The position numbers were made by a program, and so were the translations under genes. Below, piece by piece: positions 55,009 to 64,000 of a stretch of 64,000 nucleotides of DNA (position 1 is the stretch's first letter; the number at the start of each line of letters is the position of its first letter). The stretch comes from Echria macrotheca (Eukaryota > Ascomycota > Sordariomycetes > Sordariales > Schizotheciaceae), in the NCBI GenBank assembly GCA_030411725.1, contig MU839828.1, forward strand, positions 868,001 through 932,000, in the 5' to 3' direction. Below the pieces are notes generated by a model. The model saw only the letters and a list, made by a program, of their open reading frames with translations, was not told the origin of the DNA and made no database searches.

Positions 55009-58000
55009 CTAGCTATGACTACCAATCGAAGCTTCCCATTCAATGAGCCTGTCAGCAACAGAATCATGCCCGTTCTTCCGGGCCAAGATCAATGCCGTCA
55101 TACCTTCGGCGTCCTTCGCCCCCATGTCAGCTTCACCCAAAACCAGCAACAACTCCACAATATCTTCATGCCCACCCTCCGCAGCCAAGCACAATGGTGT
55201 CTTGCCTGTGATCGGATGTTTGGTGTTGGCGTCAATTTCTTTGTCTCCGAGTAATTGTCTCACGACCTTTCCATATCCATTCCGCGCGGCCAACTCCAGC
55301 GGTGTCTTGCCGGAGACGGGATCTCTAGAATCCGTGTCCGCATTTGACATGAGGAAATATGCTGTCCAGAGCGGTTCACTCCCAGACGTCATCACGTAAT
55401 GCCTGACTCCTTTCGATGACGAATACCTAAAGTCCCAGCTTCGGAGCTCGCTTTTCTCGTCAATGTGTTCCCAGATATCCGGGATGCGGCGAAGAAACCT
55501 TTCCGGTGGTTGGACTCCAAGATGTGTTTCCACTAATGCTCTGACAGTCTCGGTATTTTGCAGGGCTATTGCTGCAAATATAGGCGGTCCGTATCGCTCA
55601 TCTTCCGCCTCGAAGCAACACTGGCTGTGTGGCATTGCTCTGATCAACTCCGACATGCCATACTCCGCCAAGATGTACAGCAGGCTGGAGTTCCGGGTGT
55701 GCCAATCAGCTCGGCGTGCTTTGAACAGATTCCGTGCCTTTATCCAGTTGGTACGCGGGAAGTTGAGGAGCAAAGATTTTTGCGCCTCGGCCCCAGCCTG
55801 GTCGACATGGTACAAGACATTGTGTGTGCAGTACTCGAGAAATGGAGATGCCGCTTTGACCTCTTGCCGAACGCTAGTGAGTTCTTCGATCTTGTCCAAA
55901 TCACGGATCGTGTAGACATCCGGTATGGCATCGACGTGTGCATCGAGATAGTTCATGCAGCATTGAGCTAGTCGTCCATGGCGTTGTCTCTCGAACGACG
56001 ACTCGTCTTGGTCTGGCCAAACATGACATAGGCCATCTGTCAGAAGAAATGTCCTGGCCGACTCATGAATAAACTGAACAGAAGGTTGTTTTGAGTTGCT
56101 GATTTCCACCAGCCCTTTGGATGAGCTGTTGATAAACTGTATGATTTCGCGTGTTGAGACCTCCCCCGGATGAAAGTTTCTAAAGTCTTCGGGGTTGGCA
56201 GAAAAAACGGCGAAATATAGTTCTGCTGGCTCCAGGGGCCGCTGAGCAAATAGAACCCACTCAAGGCATGATTGAGTTTCATCTCGAGTGTCAGAATCCC
56301 ACGACAAGGCTTCGAGAAAGAAGTCGTATAAGTCGGTCGGAAATTGCTGGAGGCTCCGCCGCAGCGAGGGTCCACTTTCGCCCTCCTCGTACTGTTGATT
56401 CAACATGTTCACAAGAAGAACAACCCAAAGGAAGACGCCCGAGGACTTATTTAAAAGCTCCTGCTGGAAGGTCTCTCGGTCCCCGTTGATGCGTAGTTTG
56501 CTGCCGACATACATATCTATATCAGCCTCGTGTTCGGGATGGGCTTCAAGTACAATGGTAATGCCTCTTTCGATATCCATAGCTGGATAGTGTCTGGATG
56601 AAAAGATGATATGGAACTGAAGACCCGATAACACCGCGGATTGCCCTAGTTGTTCAAAGAAGGCTAACATGTCCTGAACTTGGGTTTGGTCGCACTCGTC
56701 AACGGCATCGATGAAGCATATAACTGGTGTAGATCCAATCGAACGGATGGCGTTCTCGAAAAGGTTTTTCAGGGTGTCCGAAGCCCATATATAGCCAATG
56801 CTCCTATCTTGAGGCACGACGTGTTGCAGACCGTCTTGGGCTTGGGGCGCTCTCTCAAGAATTTGTACAAGAAGTGATTGGTACATGCCCGTTGTTGACT
56901 TCTCGAAAAAGGTTCCCCGCGCATTGAAGAAGAACGAGATAACTATCTCGCCATCTTTGACGTTTTTTTGTGCGTTTTCGAAAGCGAATTTGACCAGAGT
57001 TGACTTTCCTGTCCCAGGCTTTCCCTTGATCCACAGGATACCGTGGTGTTCATCCAACTTGTTAGTGTCGAGCCAGTCAAGGTATGATGGGTGTTTGATG
57101 AGCCATGTGCAAGTCCCAGGTTGCGGTTTTCTGATAGATGCCAAGCGGGAGTGCATTTGGTCAAATCTCATGGAGTCGAGCAGCCATTCCCGGTTGGTAT
57201 CGGATCTCTCGTTTCCCCTGTCGCCATCTGGCAAGGGTTCAAGAGCAGCGTCACTCTTCAAAAACGCCGCATTCTCATGCTTGTGCATGAGAACTTGACC
57301 GGAAATCGAGTCTTCGCCATCCGTCGAGGCATCCGACTCGTCAAAGAAACCACTGTGTGCTGCTAGAGCTGCAAGGGAGATCTCCCTCATGTGCTTCGCA
57401 ACGTGAGAGGACACAGCAGACGAGTCCAATTCCCCGCTATCATCGCAAAAAGGACACGTTTCTCCTTCCCAATCTTGGACACGATGAGTTGCTTCGTGCT
57501 GCGCCCAGATACGGTGAGATCTGAACATTGTCGTGCCCTGATCACATGCCTCAACAGTACATAGGTAGGGACGTAGGTCATCGTATACATGCTTCCTATA
57601 GACTATGTTAGACTGTGTATAACAGGGTTGCGGCGAGGGCAAAAACAAACTTCCATTCCCTGCGAGTCGAAACTCCGGTCGTGAGTTTCTGACAGAAGGG
57701 ACAAGTGAACGGTTGTCGCTCTAGAGCTGCATAGGGTAGAGGCGGTACACGCGGCCTTCCCAAGCTTGCCGTAGAGAATGTCGTCGATAACGATACGAAT
57801 GAGCGGAGTGATGCATTATCATCCTCATCTGTCTCTGTCGCTTCTGTTTTCTTGGACGAAGAGACGGTCGTGAGGGTATATTTTGATGTGTCGAATACAG
57901 ACTCGCGTTGGAAGGATGATAAGGTGGTCTCTGTAGGTCTTGGGACGCTCTCCGAAAAGAGAGCCTCACTGGGTGCCGCAGCCGAATTCCCAAGCTCTGC

Positions 58001-58804
58001 CACTGGCTTAAAGTTGTCAACAGGTTCGGCCGCTTGACCCATAGCCTCAGACTCATCCCGCGCGGCCTTCAAACGCCTTGTCCGGTCGGCGTTGGCCTCA
58101 CCAAATCTCTCCACGAGTCGCTTTGAGAGTTTCTTGAACCGATCACGGATGCGTCGACAGAAGGCGAGCGCTTCCGGTGATGAAACTTTGAAGGTCTCTG
58201 GTTGCGGGTGGGCTGAGTTGGCCAAGTCCACGTCGGCAACAGGGTTTTCCAGGGCTGTCGATAAGTCGTCGAGACAGTCAATATACCACGACATGTCGTT
58301 GGCAAGCCCTCGCCCGTCAGTTACCAACAAGCAGTCGTCATCGGACTCCGGCGGGTCTTCGTCGTTCAAAGGGATGTCAATAATACCGGCAGCCTGGTCC
58401 AAGACCCGACGAAGCCCCATCATTCGGGTTCCCCCGTCTGCGAAACCGTACTCATCGCCCGGTGTGTGAGCGATCCATCTCTCAAGAGCTGAGCCGAGCC
58501 CATGGAGAGTTAAGACGACACAATGCTGGAGCTCCAAAGATCTTGACAGTATTGTGTCGAGATCTCTCTCGGGTCCTGAAAATCGACTTTTCCATAGGAC
58601 AAGTCTTTCAATCTCCCGGTGGAGTGCTCTCGGATGGTCTGAAACTTTGGCGATGGAGGGCTGCTGATAGATGCTGCGGTTGAACGAGATGGCGTGGCGC
58701 AGGATAAGGTCGAAAAGAGCGCCGGCGATGCCAAGTGTTGACGAGTCCAAGTTGTCTTGCTCCAAATGAGCATCAGCCCATGTTCTTATGTCGTGTATAT
58801 CCAT
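55009..58804 (-). CDS. NLR: helical N-domain, C2H2 module, NACHT, ankyrin repeats
   Basis: Predicted 1246-aa STAND protein. Exons are 58804-57651 and 57595-55009; the 55-bp intron is GTTTGT...TAG with branch CTAAC. It lies inside the C2H2 module, and splicing joins RREW to KKHVYDDLRPYLC. The N-domain (1 to about 250) includes RLVERFGEANADRTRRLK near 230. The C2H2 module spans about 366-465 (CPFCQKL, CTVEACDQ, HEATH, CPFC, HVAKH). NACHT has Walker A GKPGTGKS at 575-582 and Walker B VICFIDAVDECD near 675, with IIFSSRHYP as sensor region. Ankyrin repeats end the protein (DPVSGKTPLELAARNGYGKV; KTPLCLAAEGGHEDIVELLL; GMTALILARKNGHDSVADRL). NLRs of this type act as ligand-triggered switches in fungal immunity and allorecognition. 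The start at 58804 (MDIHDIRTWADA) has a good context. It is head-to-head with DUF7580-like gene 2. Confidence 0.85.
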
Positions 58805-59309
58805 GGAATTCTCTGTTACTGGCAAGAGAGCTTGGTCCACTGTCGTCCTATGATGCTGCAGCAACGGGATGTGAGATGGGCCCTGGGCGAGCGGGGTATA
58901 GTAATGCGAAGAGCGGAAAGGACTGAAGCCAAGAGGGTGACCAGGTCGGCTGGATGGCCTTCCTGTGTGGCCGCCCCTTACTGCAGCTTGGGTGAGCGTG
59001 GCTCGCTGTGACTGGTCGCTCACCTTGGTGCAAGCCTACTGCATGTAGGCACCCCATGCCAGGCGGCCAAGGCACAGTTCAAGGTTAACTTGGCGGGGCA
59101 GTGCTGCCAGAAAGAAATGAGAAGAAATGAGTCCCCCACCACGTGCTTCGGTACGTTCCCGCTCTTCAAAATTCTGCTCTCACGCCGTGATGCGTTCTGA
59201 ACAACCAATATCCTTACCTTACAGTCCACACATCCGCCGACAGAAAGCAGCAAAGCTCCAACGCCAAGGGATCCCAGCACTAATATGCCCTAGATAGGCT
59301 AATCACGCT
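58805..59309. promoter_or_regulatory. Shared divergent promoter, NLR and DUF7580-like gene 2
   Basis: 505 bp between divergent start codons. No gene inside is supported; the NLR frame stays open for 73 codons into it, but that reading looks non-coding. Confidence 0.4.
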
Positions 59310-61398
59310 ATGGAGTTCATTGTGGGCATTGTTGTTGGTGGTATTCCGGTTGTCCTTGAGGCCTACGACAGGTATTGGGTTCTCTCAAGGGCTTTCTCGA
59401 CCTTTCGCAACCACAGTATCGAGCTGAGCAAACTTGACGCGGTTCTGAGCACCCAAAGAACGCTGTTTCGAGCCAATGTGACCAAGATCCTGGGTACCCT
59501 TACTCGAAATCCGGCCAAGGCCCGCAGTCTTTTGTCAGGGGACGCCGTTTGGTCCGACCTCGGTTCCGAACAGATGCTGGACATCGAAGTCGACAATGTT
59601 AGAGAGGCCTTCACTAGCTGGAAAGGCAACCTCGATCAGATCCAAGGCATTCTACGGTCTATTTGTGCAGAGATTGAAACCTTCCGCTCTACATGCCCAA
59701 CTCATGCTGGAACTGTAAGCTCCTTTTGTGTCCATTTACATGTCCCACGCTATCTTATAGTGTACTAAAACACCTCAGGATCAAATTGAGCTTTCTCAAA
59801 CCAAATTCTCACAGAAGTTCCGGCTTTGTTTCGGGAAGGAGGAAGTTCAAAGAGATATCAAAGAGTTGCGCGACTTTGTGAACGACTTCGGGCAGCTTAC
59901 AAAAGAGATTATCACGCAGCTGCGGGACTTAGATATCCAGAATTCTTCTTCAGAGGGCCTAGCACGAAGGACTCCAACATACTGGAATGATCTGGAGAGA
60001 TACCGGCAGATTCGAGCTGCCTCAGCCAGTCTCTACGATACTTTTTCGTTTCGATGGTCATGCGCATCCCATCAGCAACATTTGGCGATCATTTCGCTTA
60101 AAGATCAGAGCTCTGCTAATCCACAACCAGCCGAGGAGTGCAGAAAAATTCGTTTCAGCGCTGTTATCCGCCCAGCGAACACCCAGTCGAGTCCTCTTCG
60201 GCTCGAAATCGAGCACATCAATATTACTGCCGACAAAAAATCAGGAGCCTCCACCAACGGCACCATGACGGCGGAATCGACATCCGATAAAGCCTGGTTG
60301 AGCATTCTGGAAACTATACAAAGCAACTCCCAGCGAATTGTGATCCCGTCGAATGCCGAACGAATTCCCAACAAGCTCAAGAAACGATCGCCCTCTGAGG
60401 ATCAGGGCTCCCCCAGGAAGAAAACTGTGGGATTCTTGCCCATCCGGTCCACCGTCTCCCAAGAGACCACACCTTATACCAAGAGCACGGAACGTAATGT
60501 TACCCCTGTGGGCGAGGAAATTCCTATGCGCAACCTGGGTCGGATCGCCGAATTCTGCCACCACTTCGAGACTAGCAGATCAACCTGTAGTTCCGTCTGT
60601 ATTGGCTACCTCAAGCACACTGGTATTTATCGCTTCTACCCGCCTGCGACGCCGAGGGAAGCCATCAGCAATAGGCAAAAGAATCTCTTCGACGTCATTT
60701 CATGGATAGCTGAGGACGACAGCTCACGCATGCTGCCGAGAACGGCCACCTTTCATCTTGCCAGGGAGCTGGCGAGCGCCGTCCTGCAATACCACTCCAC
60801 CCCGTGGCTTCCACAGATTTGGCACAGCAGCCATGTGCACCTACTCGGTATCGATGAGGCGCTAGAGAGCCCTGATAATCTTTACCTTCCCTCACCTTAC
60901 TTCCCAGCCGCCTTCTCCCGCCGGCGGGCAGCGGGGGAGGGACCCGATGTGGACCGGGCATCGGTGCCGACCGCGGCCATCGTGCAAGATCTTGTCAATG
61001 CAAAGTTTTCTCGCAACCCCGTTCTGTTTTGTCTCGGGATCATACTGCTCGAGCTAGGTTATGGTAGAACTTGGCCTCGGCTGCGGCAGTCAGCAGTCGC
61101 CAAACTGCCCTCCGACCAGACAGATTCATCTTATCACGTGGCCATGTGTCTCTCAAGGGGGCGAGTTTTGAAGGAGAGGATGGGATCTGAATACGCCTTA
61201 GTCGTTGAGAGGTGCTTGGGTTGTGATTTTGCGCGGGGGGACGATCTCGATGACGAGGGGCTTCAGGGCGCATTCTTGGTGGATGTGGTCAATGTGCTCC
61301 GGGAAGAGGAGAGAACGCTGACCAAAGTGCACATGCAGATTCACCACACCCAAGCCTCCGTGTTGCAGACTGGTAGGCAACCATCAGCAGGGATCTAA
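59310..61398 (+). CDS. DUF7580-like protein 2
   Basis: Predicted 674-aa protein. Exons are 59310-59714 and 59779-61398; the 64-bp intron is GTAAGC...CAG, phase 0. The N-terminus is a hydrophobic helix (MEFIVGIVVGGIPVVLEAYD), followed by amphipathic helices (IELSKLDAVLSTQRTLFRAN). The middle is variable, with a basic stretch (NKLKKRSPSEDQGSPRKKTV). The C-terminal part reads TFHLARELASAVLQYHSTPW, NPVLFCLGIILLELGYGRTW and YALVVERCLGCDFARG, a kinase-C-lobe-like pattern without HxD or DFG. It matches DUF7580-like protein 1 (42041-43906) in order and motif. It is head-to-head with the NLR, the layout expected for a receptor and its partner. Membrane or death-executor activity is inference. Confidence 0.72.
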
Positions 61399-62126
61399 TA
61401 AACTGCTCATCATTCTTGTATCAGATCGAGTTGCAAACATAGCTACCTATGTAAACACCACACTTGACCGGTTCGGTTGCCAATCATAGGTACCGAGGCA
61501 CGGTTTGTAACCGCGGTATTGTGGTATTTACTCCATCCAAATACTCATGTATTCTCTCTTGTGGAATATGTCTTGGAGGGGGTCTTCCAAAGGCTCTGGT
61601 CAGCGGACTTTGGACGTCAGAAAGAAAAGTAGAAAGCCTCTGTTCCAGCTGGATATATCCGTGGAAAGAACACCATCATCACTTAGTCCTCCTGCCGCTT
61701 CAACTGCGGTTAAGCACCAGACTGCTGCGCAGGCGCGTGGACCTGATTGCGTGTGCGTACTGGTTGTACTGTCTACCGGTTGTACTGACAGCCTCGGAGG
61801 AGGGAGGCTGACTCCAGGTTTTGGTGCTCACCAGGAATGGTAACATGACCAATGGAAGAGGTAAGAGGGTATGGTTCATTACTTCCAAAAGGCCAGCTAT
61901 TTTGGCTTCTATCTAGATTAAGGAGACCAGGTACGTATGGCCCACTGGGCTGGACTGGAGCAGTTCCCAGCAGCTGCGGCGTAGCCTTGAAGTTGCTGAT
62001 TACGGTAAATAGGGTTATGCAAATGCCGGGATTCTACTTAAACAATTTTCCTTACCACCCTCCAAGATGCGCCGGAGACGACGAGAAACAAATACAAGCA
62101 GATGGGAACAAAAACCTCTCACTTAA
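61399..62126. other. Convergent 3' region
   Basis: No gene recognised between DUF7580-like gene 2 and the MFS gene. Confidence 0.4.
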
Positions 62127-63413
62127 TCACACCTTCCCCCATAACCCTTCCTTCGTAAATGCCTTGGCAGTGTAGCCTGCAACAGTTGCAACCAGGCACA
62201 TAACACCACTCAGGATGGACAGCTGCTCGAAACCGCCATACCGATCCACCAAAGCCCCGTTGATCGGCGGCCCAATGAGGGCCGCAATAGACCCAATTGC
62301 AAAACCCATGCCCAGATATGTACCCATATTCCGGGCGTCGTCGGTACAGATGCTGAACGCTGCCGAGCCGCCTGAAATGATGGTGCCCGAGGCGAAGCCG
62401 AAGGCGATCGAGTATGCAATCAGTCCGGCCGTGTTCGTGACCGAGTTCGTCGTCAAGATGATGATGCCAGTGAAGAAGCTGCCAAGGGCGAACGTGTTGA
62501 TTTTGCCGTACTTGTCGGCCAGGATGCCGGGGATGATTCTTCCAAACGTCGATGCACCGTTGACGATGGCAAGGAGGTAGCTCGCAAGCGTGGTGTCCAT
62601 GCCGCGGGACACAGCATACTTGGGCAGGAAGAAGAGGGGCGTTGCAAAGCCGAAAAATGAGAAGAACAGCGCCGCGATCAGGAACAGATAGCGCTTGTTG
62701 CGGAAGGCGGACGGCAAGAAGAAGTCGGTCTTGCGAGGCGGCAGGCGGGGCCTGACGGCGAAGCAGGCGAACAGCATGAGCGGAGTGATGACGAAGCCCA
62801 TGATACGGACGGACCAGCCGAAGCCGATGGACGAGGCGTTTAGCATCTTGGAGAGCGCGATGGGGAAGACAACTCCGCCGACCGAAGACCCGGCAATGAC
62901 AAGACCGAGCGCGGCTCCCCGCTTCTTGTCAAAGTACTGCGTCACGGCAGCGAAGGAGGGAATTTGGAGCGTGGACATGGCCAGCCCCATGAGCACGCCC
63001 TGACAGAGCATGAAGTGCCAGTATTGTGTGCAAAGCGACGTCAGCATCATGGCGAGAACGTACACGATGGCGCCGGGACGGATCACCCACGCCCCGTAGC
63101 GGTCAAAGAGCGGACCGGCGATGACGCCACCGGCGAACTGCATGAACAGCGAGATGGATCCGATCCAGGCGATCTTGTTGGCGGGTTCGCCGATGAGCTG
63201 GTGCGTCTGGTAGTACTGGGCAAAGACGCCGAATGAGTTGGAGAACCCGAGGCAGGAGAAGCTGATGCATGCTGCGCCGAGTGCGACCATCCAGGCGCGG
63301 ACGCCGCCATCGGGAACGGGGCCATACTCGGCGAGGACGTTGTCTTGGGGGGTGGACGAGCCCGGGAGCTTCTCGTCCTGAGAGGAGGACATTTCGATGT
63401 CGGTGGTAGACAT
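62127..63413 (-). CDS. MFS monocarboxylate-transporter-like (MCT/MCH) carrier
   Basis: Predicted 428-aa intronless 12-TM carrier. The cytoplasmic start ends in YGPVPDGGVRAWMVALGAAC, where PDGGxxAW is the MCT family signature leading into TM1. Then come SNSFGVFAQYYQTHQLIGEP, ISLFMQFAGGVIAGPLFDRY, VTQYFDKKRGAALGLVIAGS and GGVVFPIALSKML, all typical of fungal MCH/SLC16-like proteins. Fungal members carry varied organic acids, vitamins or metabolites, and many do not carry lactate. The start at 63413 (MSTTDIEMSSS) is preferred over 63446. Confidence 0.9.
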   Translation of the reverse strand: MSTTDIEMSSSQDEKLPGSSTPQDNVLAEYGPVPDGGVRAWMVALGAACISFSCLGFSNSFGVFAQYYQTHQLIGEPANKIAWIGSISLFMQFAGGVIAGPLFDRYGAWVIRPGAIVYVLAMMLTSLCTQYWHFMLCQGVLMGLAMSTLQIPSFAAVTQYFDKKRGAALGLVIAGSSVGGVVFPIALSKMLNASSIGFGWSVRIMGFVITPLMLFACFAVRPRLPPRKTDFFLPSAFRNKRYLFLIAALFFSFFGFATPLFFLPKYAVSRGMDTTLASYLLAIVNGASTFGRIIPGILADKYGKINTFALGSFFTGIIILTTNSVTNTAGLIAYSIAFGFASGTIISGGSAAFSICTDDARNMGTYLGMGFAIGSIAALIGPPINGALVDRYGGFEQLSILSGVMCLVATVAGYTAKAFTKEGLWGKV

Positions 63414-64000
63414 GTTTGTGAGGGCTCGAGGGATTGAGCAGTGCAAAACCCAGGCGCTGGAACGGCGTAAGTAAGGTACTTATGGCTTTTCCAACTGCCG
63501 GTAGCGCCGATTCCGGTGCTGTAGGAGACTGGATACCGGGAATTTGTTGCAGCTGGTAGTTGCAGTACCTAAGGTAGGTACTAAAACAGTCGTCGGGCAC
63601 CAGACACCTGCTATTTTCGGATAATGTTAGGAAGGGGTTGAGGACGATGGACCATGCCAACCCCTGTGAATGGGAGGAAGGAACTCATTTTATCAACAGG
63701 TGGAGATCCTTCTTCGAGGGGAGTCGCCCTCGGTCTTGTTGTTCTTCCGGTCGGGCTCGGTGGTGAATGTGATCAACACGGACGTGGAGGCGGCTCGGGC
63801 TCGGCAAATTCCTTCGGACCAACGTGGCTGCTTCGGACTCGGGGATAAGAGCCCACCAATTTCCCGAGGCGCAGCAGGATGACCCCAACACGTCCCCTCA
63901 ACCCGTCGCCAATTCGACCCGACCCGACCGTAAACTCCGTTGACCTATACGCTCCTAGAGACGATGGACCAAGTGCAAGTCACGATCGACCAAGTGCCAG
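63414..64000. other. Window-end intergenic sequence
   Basis: Upstream region of the MFS gene. Imperfect direct repeats (cga-c-gaccaagtgc) occur at the very end (63961-64000). No gene recognised. Confidence 0.4.

Noticed and set aside
57608..59023. A separate gene for the N-terminal half of the NLR
   Set aside because: The frame ends right after a GTTTGT donor. Splicing to 57595 rebuilds the C2H2 module (REWKKHVYDDLRPYLC) and gives one gene.
1..64000. tRNA genes, transposase or reverse-transcriptase genes
   Set aside because: I looked for B-box-like GGTTCGAATCC on both strands and for RT/transposase motifs and saw none convincing. A covariance-model search would be decisive.

Overview
The window is nuclear DNA of a filamentous ascomycete (Pezizomycotina, most likely a sordariomycete). 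Genes carry short spliceosomal introns (about 45-110 bp) with GTRNGT-like donors, CTRAC-like branch sites and YAG acceptors. The gene content is typically fungal: five HET-domain proteins, a NACHT/ankyrin NLR, a Zn2Cys6 protein, a GH7 cellulase without CBM, two P450s and MFS carriers. No tRNA, rRNA, CRISPR or complete transposon was found. Exon boundaries were worked out by hand from frame continuity.

Left part (1-15.1 kb): a small unknown protein, a CorA-like two-TM protein and a kinase-vWA fusion. A stretch of gene decay follows: an unidentified relic, an isochorismatase-family pseudogene and a frameshifted NNC-motif relic. These are interleaved with an intact LCMT-type methyltransferase and two small four-TM proteins.

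HET block (15.4-32.6 kb): a 1316-aa TPR-HET protein, divergent from a 717-aa HET protein, which converges on a 565-aa HET protein. Then come P450 A, a GAL80/Gfo-Idh-type oxidoreductase, a fourth HET protein and P450 B, all on the minus strand. No polyketide, peptide or terpene synthase is present, so a metabolic cluster is only a possibility.

Middle (33-54.6 kb): a tiny membrane protein, an 8-cysteine secreted protein, GH7 cellobiohydrolase, a C2H2/PHD/Zn2Cys6 protein divergent from a DUF7580-like protein, a fifth HET protein, an NlpC/P60 pseudogene, an ACS-family MFS carrier, a small conserved protein, a multi-TM coiled-coil protein and a GPI-anchored cysteine-rich protein.

Right part (55-63.4 kb): an NLR (helical N-domain, C2H2 module, NACHT, ankyrins) divergent from a second DUF7580-like protein, then an MCT-type MFS carrier.

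The most interesting structure is a repeated two-gene module. At 39.2-43.9 kb and again at 55.0-61.4 kb, a minus-strand gene with the same N-terminal helical domain and the same C2H2 module sits head-to-head with a plus-strand DUF7580-like gene. The C-terminal part is swapped: PHD plus Zn2Cys6 in one copy, NACHT plus ankyrin in the other. The DUF7580-like partners have a hydrophobic N-terminal helix plus a kinase-C-lobe-like tail, reminiscent of HeLo/MLKL-type cell-death executors. With five HET genes and a kinase-vWA protein nearby, the window reads as an allorecognition or innate-immunity island. That functional reading is inference.
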